Shown piece after piece: positions 12,871-25,560 of a DNA stretch of 64,000 bases. Each line of letters begins with the position of its first letter. Within the stretch, counting starts at the first letter, position 1. This DNA comes from Pseudoscleropodium purum. Lineage: Eukaryota; Streptophyta; Bryopsida; Hypnales; Brachytheciaceae. The translations under genes and the position numbers were made by a program. The stretch lies in NCBI GenBank assembly GCA_963969395.1, contig OZ017795.1, positions 5,580,001 through 5,644,000 of the forward strand. The letters are read 5' to 3'. Below the pieces are notes generated by a model. It saw nothing but the letters and a program-made list of their open reading frames with translations, did not search any database and had not been told where the DNA came from.

Positions 12871-15319
12871 CTACTATATCTAAAACTTATGTAAGAACCT
12901 TCACATAGGCTCCACAATTAAGTTACTAGCAATCAAAAGATGATCCAAAATTCAATGCCAATGGCATCTATCAAAGCAAAAACTGATGTAAAATTCCAGA
13001 TACGAAAGCAACTAGAACATACAAAATGATAGAAAACCTTAAAAGCACACTAAGAATCATGAACCAAATTTCAATAGAACTAATTGTTGTTGCTATATGC
13101 AATGAATATGGCATGTTTTAATATTACAAGATACTATGAATTGAACCTTGGTTAGAAGTATTTCAACCTCAATAATACCCAAAAATACCCAATTCCTAAC
13201 CTCAATATTTGCATTTCCACAAAAGGCAATTAATGTAATACTACAAAGCTTCAAACACTACTAAAACAAAAGTAGTGACAAAGAAATCTTCATTTTAGGA
13301 AATTTGATCAATTCAACATTTGAACTCTACTATTGACCACAAAGAGCTTTTAATCATTGTGTGTCTACAAAAAATCCTATGAAAGTTTAGGTTGTTCAAT
13401 TCAATTAAAATGATGACAAGCCCTTGTTAAATTAAAAAAATTGATGAGTTTATCTATAGTGAAGAAAACATTGAGATGAATCTTCTCTTACATTTGGATG
13501 CTAAACAATTTGCTTAAAATTGACAAAAACAAGCCTTACATGTTGAAGAAAACAATCCAATCATGTGCACAAACCTTTAATGAAAAATGTTGAAATGAAA
13601 GAGGAGAATTTGTTCTACTAAAAGTATTTTGAAGTGAAAAAAAATTATAATCTAGTGATGTGTCTACTCTTCTTGTTTGCAATGCTCTTGCTGGGCTCAA
13701 TTGGCTAGCTCTTTTTTTTGCAGTACTTTCATCCAATGCTATACGGTCTAAAACAAGTAAATAATATTTTAATAAAGTTGGAGTTCTCCAAAAGCTAATT
13801 TGGGTATAAAATAGTGTCTTTATCAAAATGCATGAACCAATACAAAATGTTTGAATCAATAGATTTATATTCAAAATGTTTGAATTAAGATATTTGAATC
13901 AACTAAACATTGTTGATAAATTCAAGTTATGCTTTTTTTTAATAATGCAAGTTTTTTGTCTAGGAAGAGGCTGCCCAATAAACTTGACCTCCTAAGAATT
14001 CCTCTGACAAAAAGTGCTTTTATATAGGCAACCATGTCATTTTCCATCCATGCCCCAAAGAACCCTACCAAAAAAGTCTTGATTGTAGTGTAATCCCAAT
14101 TTGTGAAAAGTGAAATTTGCTTGAATCATATTTTTTTATTTTCCTATGATTCTCAACCAATGTACTTCATTGAATTGTTAAGTGATTTTAGGGTAGCTCA
14201 AGCCCTTATAGTAACTATTAATAGGGGATACAATTGGAATGGAAGCAACAATGGGAATGAATATCTTCACTTTGGAAGGACAAGACCTATCACCAAGGTA
14301 CTTTGTCAAAAATGATCCAATTTTTTAAATCAATGAATGCATTCTTCATTAATTTCTACACTACGAAGTCATCCATTGATGATTTTTTTGACTTGTGTGG
14401 GGTCACAAGATTCTCATGCCACCTCAATAATCTTGGTGTTTTTTCATTCAAGGTTCGAGTGCTTTCATTTGCTAAAGAATTTCGTGATATGTGATTTTGA
14501 ATCAGATTTTTTGGCTCTAGAATGCTGATACTCTAAGATTGAACATCAATGCAATTGATAGCTCTGTTGATAAATAGTTGATAGGTCTGTTACTTTGCAA
14601 GCTGAGACTATGAGTCATTTAACCCTAAAAATTGTGAATGAACTAATTACTCGTTTGAATCATGCCTTCTGCCTCTAAGCTTAATTTGATCTCATTGAGT
14701 TCAGCCCCTAGTTTTTCGTAATAGGCATGTCTACCTTACTATAACAAATCAGTGTACTCAAGTTTAAAAATAAAGAAATTTTAAATAAATTGTACTCAAG
14801 TTAAATTTTTTTTTGAAACAAATTGTACTCAAGTTGTTGCTGTGTTGTCTACTGGTGAGTATTGGCACAATTACAGCAACTAACAGAAACCTTTATGCTG
14901 TACCTGCTTCAAACTTGAGTTGCCACCCATTCAATCCCGGACAAGCCCATTAACTGGTTGTTAATGGGTTTTAATTAAAACCATGGAACGGCTTTAAAGT
15001 GAAATTAAACTTCAAATTCTATGAATATAACTAAACTAGGGTTACATAATTATTCTTAGTTCAAATGCGTGGTCAGTCAGTGGCCACCAAATTAAAGAAA
15101 CTCATCGAATTTTGATAGCTTTGCATTTAGCTTTAGGCTTCGCCCTCCCTTTCTTTCCTTTCTGCTTCTTTCCACTTCAATGGCAGCTTAAGATAAGTTA
15201 CTGTTTTCACGAAAAACATGAAAAAAGAAAAGTAAAAGAAGGAGTTAGGTAACCTAGGCTTAATCACTGCCAAAAAGGCTTAATGAAGGCAGGTGAGGAG
15301 GCTGCATACAGTAACTTAC
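12870..15319. other. AT-rich intergenic, no supported gene
   Basis: An open minus-strand frame at 13536-13874 includes a short peptide after an acceptor-like TTGTTTTAG (about 13757-13766), but I cannot connect it to a gene. Near 14511 the top strand reads GGCTCTAGAATGCTGATAC, vaguely like a disrupted reverse-complement tRNA-Met primer site, but no element follows. The interval would hold further exons of the minus-strand gene below, if it is real. Confidence 0.5.
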
Positions 15320-15982
15320 AGCCGATCTGCGTTCTCCACTATGAGATCCAAGGTCCGAAGTCCAAAGCCCCAAGACATTGATTCCTGCAGGCAAGCCGCC
15401 TGAAGGCACAGTCACACACCCGAGCACGCAAACGAAGCCAGAATGCCAGACTGCCTGATCCTCCTTCACAACACATTCCCTCGAAACCACGAGTACATCC
15501 ACAATACCCTGCCGCAACTGTTCAAGCCTAGCTTGAAAGCAGCTAGCTAGCGCAGCGAGGATCATTAAGAGTTTGTAGTGCGCAGTACTTGGCGCGAATG
15601 AACCATCTTCTACCGAAAGCTCTAGTTTCTATTCGCTATTGAGAAAAAAATCCGATCTTACCGGTGTGAGAGAGACGTACGGGTTTGAAACGATAGTACG
15701 AGAGTAAATCATGTACCCGTGACGAACGTGACGTGCGGAAGCTTGAAACTCTGATTCTGAGCATTGGGGTGCAAAGGTGGAGTTTCGGTTCTCTGAATGC
15801 GTATTGAGTGTTGACTGCAGTGTGATGCAATTTTTCAAGTTTGTTGCAGTTGGGGTGCTTTGAGTATTGGAGAGAGGATTGCGTGTCAGTGAAGGAGATG
15901 AGGAGTTCACAATGACGGCGACGCTAGTGTAGCTAGGGCTGAGTTTTTTAATAGGACAATTTATAAGGATACCGGTCGCCAT
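15320..15982 (-). pseudogene. Candidate minus-strand first exon with an internal stop
   Basis: An ATG at 15982-15980 in good context (TTAATGGCG) opens a frame that begins with a Ser/Thr/Asn-rich stretch resembling an organelle transit peptide. A TAG occurs at 15631-15629. The same frame then continues to a strong splice donor (GCT|GTAAGT at 15320/15319), through a well-composed region with pieces such as STAHYKLLMILAALASC, ARLEQLRQGIVDVL and AVWHSGFVCVLGC. A GTAAGA at about 15660 and an AG 42 nt later would remove the stop in frame, but 42 nt is very short for a plant intron. The exon is therefore either broken or uses a micro-intron. I do not recognise the family and could not find later exons. 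Its ATG is 108 bp from the NPH3 ATG, head to head, so any promoters must overlap. Confidence 0.45.
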
Positions 15983-16090
15983 TAATTGCAAGCTAGGCGG
16001 TTGCTGAAATGCATCATTGGAGTGCGGACTAGTGGCTATGCCGGCGGAGTTAGAATCTCACTGGGAGTACCAACGGCAAGAGTAGGCGCA

Positions 16091-19000
16091 ATGACAGTCG
16101 CGGAGGCATGCGAGGATCACGATGTCGTTACCATGAAGAACTTGGAAGGCGAGCTCCTGCGAAGGAAGGAGAGGTATAGCGGAAGGGCGTCACAGACAGA
16201 TTACGGCGACGGTGACGACGGCGTGGAGCTCATGCACAGCTTGATGATGCGAACTGATGCGTCTCGTCATACGAAGATGGCGCAGGACGGGAACTGTTAC
16301 TATGCCAACAGCTCGCCTGCGCTGCGACGCAACGTGCGCGCGTGGTGTGACGCCACCGGCTTGCCCACATCTGTCACCATCCGCTGCAAGGATCGCGTCT
16401 TCCATCTGCACAAAGTACGCGCTTCGCTTCTCTTCAGTCGAGATTTTAATTTTGTTTACGAAGCTCTGATGGGTGCCACTTCCGTTTTGCGATTGTAGTG
16501 TTGTTGTGGAGTGTGCACTTGCATTCTTGACTCCAAATGAGATGAAGGAAATTGAGAGAGGAAGATGTCGTATGGTTCACATCTTATTAGTGCTGCCATT
16601 GGACGCCCCATTTCAATGTGGGAAGCAATGGAAATGGAACATTTTGCCCCTCAATTAGCGTCTTATACCTGTTTGCAGTTGATCAACTAATTGGAGAATT
16701 CTGGGGTTTGAGAGTTGATTGGATTTGTGGTGCTCTTACTTGCTTGGCAGTTTCCTTTGGTGTCTCGAAGCGGCTACTTGAAGCGGGCACTCGAGGACGC
16801 GACGGATGTGACACTTCCGAATGACGTCCCGGGTGGGTCTGTGATCTTCGAGCTTGTGAGTAATTTTTGCTACGGCTCGACGATTCTCATGGAGCCCGCC
16901 AACATCGCGGAGCTTTGCTGCGCTTCGAATTACTTGCAGATGACGGAGGATTACGGCCGCGCCAACCTCTGCGAGCGCAGCGAGCTTTACCTTACGCAAG
17001 TGGCGTTGCAGAGCTGGGACGACACCCTGGTCGTATTAAACCATTGCGAGAATCTCACGCCCCATGCGGAGCAGCTGGGCATCGAGCGTCGTTGCCTGGA
17101 CGCCTTGGCCTTTATGGCGTGCATGGAGCTTCTGGACCCCGTGGCGAGGAAACTGGGCGACGTGAAGGGTTGGTGGGTGCAGGACCTGGTGGCTCTTTCG
17201 CCGCGCTTGTTCATGAATTTGGTGCTGGCGTTGCGAAGGGAAGGCATGCAGGAGAATTGCGTTGGGCAGGTGATCACCGCCTTCGCCGATCAGTGGATTT
17301 TTGGCTTAAGTGGTACAAACGAGAAATTGGGCTATGGCGACAAGCGCTGGCCGACAACGGCAGAACCGGATGTGCTAATCGAGTCTGTGGTGAAGCTGTT
17401 GCCGTTGGAGAGCCACATCGTGCCCATCGGCTTCCTCTTCGCTCTTCTCCGACGGGGACTCGCGTGTGCCTTAAGCGACGAATGCAGGTATGGCTGTTTC
17501 GGTAGATACTCATGTTATCGATAGAGCCTGACCTAATTCTGGATCAGGTAATGGCAATCATGGACATCGCCATCGAAAACAATATATAAACTTGCTGTCA
17601 AAGGATTAGACTTCTAAATTTAGTACTTCTCATTGAATTCAAAGGGAGTGTAAGTGTATTTTAATCTTTTGTATAGATTAGGGATAGTGTTTGCATTCGA
17701 TTGGAGTAAGTTTTCAATGCAATTAGGGTTAGCAGGATTAATCACGCATGAAAATCTGCCCCATCGACTTCCAAACCCTTCACTGGCATTATGATTGCAG
17801 AATACAACTGGAGACACGGATTGTGTTGCAGTTTGAGACCGCCACCCTGGACGATTTGCTCCTCCCAGGGAAGAAGGAGAAAGAGAGCACATTTGTGCTA
17901 AAAAACGAGCTAGAATCCATGGAGCGAATCCTGAAGCTGTTCCTCACTCGCATCCGAGCGTTCGACGATGTCAAGACGGTGGATGTTGTGACACTCACAG
18001 CGGTCGCGAAGCTCTGGGATCAGTATTTGGTCGAAATTGCGTTTGATTCCAGTACTACTCCCGCCAGATTCGCCGAGCTCATTGAGAAGGTTCCAGCTCA
18101 CATGCGCGCCGTGCATGATGATGTTTACAGAGCCATCGACGCGTATCTCAAGGTAATCGTCGACTGGTCAATAAGTCTCATCTCTTCTCTTAATCCTATA
18201 TCTTCATTTCACTGCGGAAGAACAAAATACCCCTTCAATGTCACTTCTATGTGCAACACTAGTGCTACACTGCTACGAAACCCCGTAACTATCCTTTCTT
18301 CAGCAAAGTGTGACCCTTTTTTCACTGCTAAGGAACAAAACATTTCTTTTATGCCATCTTTGCGTACAACACAACTGCTACACTGCTATAGAATTTGGGG
18401 TGAGTGCATTATCACAATAAATAGATACATTGCATTTGATTGCCAAGCAAATTACTGCTATCTTGTTGTCAATACTAAACCAATACTAAACCAAGTGAAT
18501 CAGATCGATAAAATTGTGTCCAATCTCGAATTTTTTTTGATGAGGTTGCCAGAATCATTTAAGCCCTATTCTTATCTTCTCCCAAACTTGGATGGCTATG
18601 GCGTTGTTACCCTGAGATCGCTTGTTCCGTTGTCGTTACAGGCCCACCCAAACACTACACAGGAGGATCGTCTGATCGTCTGCAGGACTCTGAACTGCCA
18701 AAAGCTCTCCCAAGACACTTGCGCTCAGGCCGTGCAGAACGAGCTCATGCCGCTGCGGATGATCGTGCAAGCGATGTTCATGCAACAGCTCCAAACCCGA
18801 TCCGTCCTCAACTCTCACCTTGAATCTGCGACGCAGTCGTTCCGAGAATTCCCCACCGATGCCAGCCACAGTGGATCCATGATTCTTCCCGACTCCATAG
18901 TCACGGGACGCCTGCATCACCACTCTCGAGACTCCTTCCGGTCTTTGGGCTCGTCGTTCCGCGACACCGACTTGTACACCGACGATAGCGCTTACGCCTC

Positions 19001-19927
19001 AGCTTTGCATACACCTGCGGTGCAACTGAAGAAGGAGATTGCGAGTCAACGCGATTACCAGGTCACCGAGAGCAGGTAATACGACCAGTTCACAATATTG
19101 GCTACCCCTAAACCCTAAAACCACCCGGAACGTGCAACTTCTTGATTTTCGATATTGGGCACAACTGGAGTCAAGTTTTGTATGAATTTTTGCAGTTTTA
19201 ACGATAATTTGTCGAATTTTTGATAATTCCCTTAGGCTGCGAACCTTGGAAGCTCCCAGACGCGATTACCAGGCCACTGAGACCAGGTAACATAACCAGT
19301 TCACTATATTGGCAATCCCGTAACCCTAAATCCTGAACCCATTAGACATACATGCAGCTTCTTCCTTAACGAACGTGGACACGACTATTTTGAACAAATC
19401 TTTTGCCATTTTAACATATATTTCCCGAACTCCATGAATATTTCTTTAGGCTGCGAAGCTTGGAAGCAGAGCTCAGTCGGATGCGCAAGACGCTCGCCCG
19501 GCAACAAGCAGCCGCTTCAAACTCCACCCAGCCGGTGCCCGAATCTCCCAAGAATCCTAGTACCCCTCCTGCCACGCATTCCTCTCGACTGAGCACACCC
19601 TGCAGGATGGCGACTGTGCACGAAGGAGGCTCTTGCAGCTCGGGGTGCATGAGCCAGCTGAAGCCCGTGAACCGAACGAGCCATGGATTGCTTGCTAAGA
19701 CGCTTCAGAAGCTAAAGCTTCGCGGCTTCGGAAAATCGAGTACTGCAGTGAAAGATCAAGGTAGCATGCGACCTCCTACTTCTGCAGTGAAAGACAAAGC
19801 TGGCGTGCGATCTTCGAGGGTGGAACCTGACACGGGGCGAGTAGCGCGCACCGATTCCTTGCCAAGGCCCGTTGTGACGAGTCGGGTAAAGCCGCATCGA
19901 CATGTTCGACGAAACTCCATGTCGTGA
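16091..19927 (+). CDS. NPH3/RPT2-like BTB-POZ protein, six coding exons
   Basis: Coding exons are 16091-16414, 16751-17487, 17801-18152, 18642-19075, 19236-19286 and 19450-19927, all with GT-AG introns and kept frame, giving about 791 residues. A disordered N-terminus leads to a BTB/POZ domain across the first intron (GLPTSVTIRCKDRVFHLHK, then FPLVSRSGYLKR). The NPH3 domain follows (WWVQDLVALSPRLF, LETRIVLQFETATLDDLL, and the family signature NCQKLSQDTCAQAVQNELMP). A short coiled coil LRSLEAELSRMRK and a basic, Ser-rich tail end the protein. Family members are substrate adaptors for CUL3 ubiquitin ligases at the plasma membrane, acting in phototropin signalling or auxin transport. The ATG at 16091 is the first in frame after an upstream stop; 16130 is an alternative. 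Exon 5 is only 51 nt and arises from a local duplication. Confidence 0.92.
19050..19474 (+). repeat. Tandem duplication creating a 51-nt exon
   Basis: Two units of about 211-214 bp lie head to tail, starting at the CGCGATTACCAGG copies at 19050 and 19261. Each contains the end of an exon, a splice donor (AG|GTAA), an intron with CCCTAAA-like motifs and an acceptor followed by GCTGCGAA. The duplication makes exon 5 (19236-19286), which encodes 17 residues ending RRDYQATETR, echoing the end of exon 4 (QRDYQVTESR). Frame is kept. Confidence 0.88.
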
Positions 19928-21222
19928 TGTGACGATGAAATGGCGATGATGGTTTTTTGAGTTTTCAGTACTTTAGAATTGTTGAGATCCTCCGTCACCG
20001 CTTGGTTACGGAATGTATTGATCGACGATGTCAGCTGTAATGCACCTCCGAGTTGGCCAATCGATTTTTTGACGAGCTTCACGACAGCCTGCCGTTGGCG
20101 CTTCTGATTCATTCGTCTTCGCGGTACGTTGAAACTTCTGATCCTTGCCAGATGACTCCAGAAGTCTTAAACAAATTTTTTAATTAAACTAAACAAACCG
20201 TTGCATCTTAGCTGAAGTTTGAGTGACGGAATTGTAGATCTTGCTACGGATGGCGTAACCTGAAATGCTCGTTTTATCTGCCACCTCTTACTGTAACTTG
20301 ATGAACAGTGCAGGTGTGCATCTGCATGAGGAATCAAAGAGGTTTACACTCTGATTGAGCGGTTGTGATCATGTACAATTTTCTTATTGACGAGCGCAAG
20401 TTGTCCTCCGTCTGCAGCAACCATCTATCGACCAGTGGTATGTGGAGAGATGGAAATAATCGCCGTGGGCTTGAGTTCTGTAGCTGATCCTGTAGTAGAT
20501 ATGGTAGCCAAGACGATAACCGTCATGTAAACCAGTTCCTGAAGCTTCTAAATGACACCAAGCAATGTTGCCCAGAAGATCATATTTGTCATGATGCTAC
20601 GTTTTGGATGAGCCTGAGAATGTATGTTTAGTAAATCTGAAATAGTTATTCTTCACAAGTAAACACCAAAATAATCGATATAAGCGACCAAAGCCTTCGA
20701 TCATTAGACTTACGTCAGATCGGTGTAGCTAAACGGTAGCAGCCCATCCTCGATGAACCTAGAGGACTGGTTACGCCGCCTACTGCGTGCCAAGCTGTGC
20801 GACGCCACACACAAACGCAAAAATCCTGCATAATCTTTGTGAATAGCCTCTCTAGAAAATCAAATGATCTGCAGGAGGCCAAAATTTTTTTTTTCTCGTC
20901 AAAGATTGAACCAGTCCTACTGATTTAGAAATGTGCAGTAAGTTTAGCTGATATCAAAATTGCAGTTGTCGAGATTATGAAGCAAAGACAGTCTTCTTCC
21001 TGGCCTAATTTGTGCAGAAGCTAGAAGTTTCGTGTTGGTCGTACATGCTAAGGAACTCGTCAGATCAAAAGTACTGAAGTCTATTAGAAATTAATCCTCA
21101 AAGGACCAAAGCACGTCTCCGACAGGAATTGTGAGAGGCTGCCACATTTTAGGGCAGTGAGAAGAAAAAGAAAAATGAAATTATGTTTTTGAAATTCAAC
21201 CATACGAACTTGTACCCTCTCT
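19928..21222 (+). other. 3' flank of the NPH3-like gene
   Basis: Base composition stays moderately GC-rich to about 20.9 kb, as expected for a long 3' UTR and flank. There is no continuing frame in the sense direction. I see no clear polyadenylation signal that fixes the transcript end. Confidence 0.5.
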
Positions 21223-21492
21223 GGCAGGACGTGAAATCCTGCATTCGAAGTGAGGCCAGCAGGGTAATTTTGTGTTCTTCAAAGGTAAAAGTAAAAAAAA
21301 AGCCCCTTGTTTTGAACTGTGTCTAGGGTACGTTTTAGAATTCTACTAGCCAAGTTGGAGCCTCTGATTGCAAATATGAAGTCAAAATTTGCAACAGAAA
21401 ATTTATGTGAAAGATAAAAAATTCCTGCAGTTTTCTGGGGGATAAGTCTAGCATGTTGACCCCATTTTGAATGCAGGATTTAACATCCTGCC
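21223..21492. mobile_element. 270-bp MITE with about 27-bp inverted ends
   Basis: The left end starts GGCAGGACGTGAAATCCTGC and the right end, read in reverse, starts GGCAGGATGTTAAATCCTGC. The match runs about 27 bp with a few mismatches. Flanks are CCTCTCT on the left and CCTCTGT on the right, a 7-bp near-duplication. The interior is AT-rich with no coding capacity, so it is a non-autonomous DNA transposon. Confidence 0.8.
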
Positions 21493-23607
21493 CCTCTGTG
21501 TTCCAAAAAGCTTTAGAAGTTTTTTCCACTAGGAATTATAACATTTTTAGTCTTCACGCCAGAGGTTCTTAGAGGGACAAGAACTATGTCTAATTTGGAG
21601 GTTTTAGTGGGATAGAAAGAATACTAGACTATTGGTGCTATAGGAATGTGTGGAATTTCCTTAGAAACTTTTGACCTCATAGATTGAAAGATTATAATAT
21701 TTGAAGTTAGAAGTAAAAAAATTTTCTAACCCTCTTGATATAGGTAATAAATTCTAATCTCTCCTAGAGTGAGATTTTTACACTAGGCATGGTTATTTCT
21801 TTTGACATTTGCATCTTGTTTCATGAAAGCTATATGCTTGCCAAATTTCAGAATTATAGGAGGAGTTTTGCATACAAGGCCTAGAGTTGCCGAGTTTACC
21901 AAAAAAGTTTAGAGCAATATAATTTTTCATTTGGATATATGGTATGAAAAAAAGTATATTCTCACTAAGGTCTTATTTGTTCACTTTTCAAATTGATATT
22001 TTGTAAATATTGAATCAAAATTGACTTCGTGAGTAAGTATTTGAGATCCCTTCGTATCTTGAACAATCACTTGTTCCTTTAGAGGTTAAGGATTCAAAAA
22101 TGTAATGTAATTTACCCCCCAAAGGCCTAATCAAGCATTTTTTGGATTGAACATTGTTCATCTTTAGATAATGTTAGCAAATATAGAATTTGTTTCTAAA
22201 ATTTATTGTTTAGTACAAACTATATTCTGTTTTCATTCTATTTGAATATTCAAAACTAAAATTACTATGGTAAATAAATGAATACATAGAAGTAATGCTT
22301 AGTATTTATTATTTGCCTAGTATTGTTAATTTCACTATTTGAAAAAAATGTTGATGTTTTCATTGTCACAAATCAATAGAAATTACAATTTTGATCAAGC
22401 ATTAACAAAGTCAAATGTTAAAGATATAAATTACATTTTTTGGTGAATTTTTGAAGTCAAAACTTCAGAATTCATTAGAAGTAAGTCTATATATAATTTT
22501 GAAAATTTGATTGTATGAAAACTTTTTATTTTTGATGCTTCATATTGTCTCTTTTGATATAAATGTTTCCAAATTTACATTTATAAGACATTTGCTTGTT
22601 TTGTTTAGACTCTTGGGTGTTTATTGGTTGAGAAAGGATATAATTTTTTTTTTATCATCCTTTGTTATTTAATTACCATTAAAAATTATAAGATGTTCAC
22701 ACCAAGTATTAATTGAATATATAAATGAATTTTAAACACTAGTAAAATTTATGGCCTAAATCAACATTGTACTCTTCTCTATTGATTTGGATATTTCACA
22801 AAATGAAAATGTCATTTTAGTGGTCCATGGATAATGGATTGATGGAATTCTAGAAGTTGATTGTAGTTAGTCCAATATCCAATGCTATGATGATTATGAT
22901 CTGACTCTTTTTTTCACATCTATGTCCATGTGTTAAAATCATTGACATCTACATAATGGAATAAATCATTTCAAGATGGCTCATTTATTCATATGAAGGT
23001 TTTATTTCCATGTTTAATGTTTGCTAAATTTTTTGACGGAAGTGAATTAATTTGGCAATCCTTATAGAGTTTATCAAAACCAACAAAACGACAATTTGAG
23101 TAATAGATTAAAAAATGCATGCTTTAAAATTCACATGACATAAATAACAAGGAGACAGAATCTACAAGTCATGAGGTAAGAGTAGATTACAGATTACAGA
23201 TTACAGCAAAGACTAGCCATGCGGAATGTTTCAAGTTTTGATTACCAGAGGAATTCACACTATCTACTAGTATTCTAGGATACAAGTTTGTGTCCTTCCT
23301 TAGAAATTTATGGTCAATTTCTATAATGACAATCAATTGCAAATTTTCAATGATGGGCCTCATTTTACCATTTGAGGATGAATTTGATACATACCACTTC
23401 AATTATTTAGCTACCTTGAGACATCTAAACATTTTACTAGAAAAAACTCACATTTTTTTGACATCATAAAAAACATGAAAAGATGTTTTTTCTTATAATA
23501 GGCATGCTCCTCTAGATGTCTATTAAAATCCATCTAAATTGACGTGCCAAAAATATACAAAAATATGAGAAAGCACATCTTGTTTTTAGTACAGGGTTTT
23601 AGGGTTG
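21493..23607. other. AT-rich DNA, no feature seen
   Basis: Frequent stops in all frames and no recognisable domain, RNA gene or clear repeat. Confidence 0.6.
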
Positions 23608-25138
23608 CTAAAATATGAGTAAGGAGCAATGAATGTTGAGCAACAAGCAATGAGTGTTGAATAATGATTGTTTTTTAAAATTTTGTGAAAAATTTAAACT
23701 TCTCACTATAAGATCCCTATTTTTGAGGTTTAGGATAAAGATTTATGGCTACAAATGAGTTTAAAGAAGATAAGTGGATATTAATGGATTTAGATGAATT
23801 TTTTATAGTTGACTTTGTTGAATGAAATACATTTGTCGGTCATTGCATTGAATGATGAATGTCTATTGAATAGGATTAAAAATTCAATTGTATAAGATAA
23901 AGATTGATGTCGAAGTACCTTGAATTCAAAGTAAAGAAGTTGCTTAAGGACCTTCCAATTATTAATTTGGAAATTCATTTAATCTCCAATTGAAATTTCA
24001 AAATTTCAAAATTATTTTCTTTAAAAGAAAATTTGTATTTTAAAATTAAAAAATAATAATATCTTATAATTTTTTTATTCAATAGATGAATCTCAAATTC
24101 GAAAAGCATTTTTTCCCCTAAAGGCACCCTCTCCATATTAATTTGGAGAAAATTTAAACCACTATTAAAAAAAAATCAATTTTTTTTCAAAATTTTTTTT
24201 TTCAAATTTTTTCAAAAAGAAATTAGTATGTATTTTTTAATTAGGACTCCTTAGATTTTGAGGATTCTCCTTTGCTTAAGCCAACTACCAAGAGAAGCCT
24301 ATTTCATTTTGAAGAGTCCCTTTTTGATGCTAGAAAAAATCATTTGGGGATTATTTAAAGGTCACAAGTTCTTTGGAAATGTCCTTTTGCCCCAATACAA
24401 GACTTTTTGGAGCCCAAGGAAGGTTCTGTAGATTCCAAAGAACCTTGAGCTAAAATAAGTTTTTTGAAAAAGAATTTAAAAAAAAAAAATTCAATTCAAA
24501 TATTCTCTAAATTAATAGAGGGCAAGTGCCTCTAGTAGCAAAAAATTGCTCTTTGAATCCGATGAGCCATTTGTTGATTAAAAATTAAATTAAATTTGAC
24601 AAATTCTTTTTTTTAAATTAACTAAAAAAAATTCTTTTGAAGTGTTTTTCTTTGAAATCACAATTCAAATAACCCTCCAAATTAATAGAAAGAAGGTCCT
24701 TTGGCAACAAAAAATGTCTTTTGGGATCCGATGAATTGTTTACTTCTATTTATTGCTTCCCATAGTATTTGGAATTATTTTCTAATTATTCCAAAAATGA
24801 ATGGATGGCATGGATGTAATTCATCTACTCATCACTTGAATGGTAGTACTTTTTATGTTGTGGAAGAGGCTAGGCTATCATTCTTGGCCCTACCTATAAC
24901 ATTTAAGTGTCAAATTTTTACCTTAAATTAAACTTCTTTTAGCAACAAATTGATTTTTGCAAATTTTATTTTTAGTAATTTTTATTTTGATAATTTTAAT
25001 ATAATTATTTTTAGTTCTAACACTACTATTTATGAAATTGACATGTTTATTTTTAGTAAAGATAGTTTTAGTGAGCATTCAAGTTTAAATACTCGTTGCT
25101 CAATGCTTATTGCTCATTGCTCCCTACTCATATTCTAG
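23608..25138. mobile_element. Possible inverted-repeat element
   Basis: The sequence CTAAAATATGAGTAAGGAGC begins at 23608. Its inverted relative, GCTCCCTACTCATATTCTAG on the top strand, ends at 25138. Both arms continue about 60 bp with short repeated words (TTGCTCAATG and TTGCTCATTG). The enclosed 1.4 kb is AT-rich with internal repeats around 24.48-24.74 kb (AAATTAATAG, then GATCCGATGA-like). No transposase is visible and I find no convincing target duplication. It could be an eroded MITE or merely two opposed copies of a simple sequence. Confidence 0.45.
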
Positions 25139-25194
25139 TGTTGTTGTAGATAGTAATTATGCTAATTTGGGAATGTGTGCAAAAGAGTTCATAA

Positions 25195-25560
25195 ATTTTT
25201 ATTGTGTAGACTGCAAGATATTAGCATTTGAAGTGAAAAAAAATTCTTTGCTGATGGGCTTTTTTGGGCCAAAAACTAGGTTTTAAAGTGCACTTCTTAA
25301 ATTATCAACCATTTGTATGAAAAATGTTTAAAATGGTGGTTACCTAACTTTTTGATTTAATCTTTGAAATAGGTATAAAGTAGTAGAGAATGATTAAAAA
25401 TTTCAAACTTTTTGATGAAAATTTATGAAATTGAAAAGTTTTAATTCCAAAGGTTGTAATGTTAAAAAAAATCTACACCTAATGTTTATATATTTTTTCA
25501 AAAATATATTCAATATAGAGTTAAATACAAGTCTTTAAAGTTTAAGTTAGAGTATCAATA
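25195..25560 (+). repeat. Diverged direct repeat, copy 1
   Basis: This segment, starting near GTGTAGACTGCAAGATATTA, matches 27795-28205 in the same order. Shared blocks include TAGCATTTGAAGTG, TAGTAGAGAATGATT-like and AGGTTGTAATGTT-like words. Indels separate the blocks. The pair could be the long terminal repeats of an old non-coding retroelement of about 3 kb. Confidence 0.6.

Noticed and set aside
13536..13874. Minus-strand frame of 112 codons, considered as a later exon of the gene at 15.98 kb
   Set aside because: An acceptor-like site is present, but there is no conserved pattern, and the frame continues into low-complexity sequence.
16257..17513. Several open frames on both strands overlapping the NPH3-like gene
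   Set aside because: They overlap verified exons, are open because of high GC content, and show no family resemblance.
19756..20112. Minus-strand open frame of 118 codons with an ATG at 20112
   Set aside because: Most of it lies antisense to the last NPH3-like exon and the rest in its 3' flank. No domain or splice context supports it.
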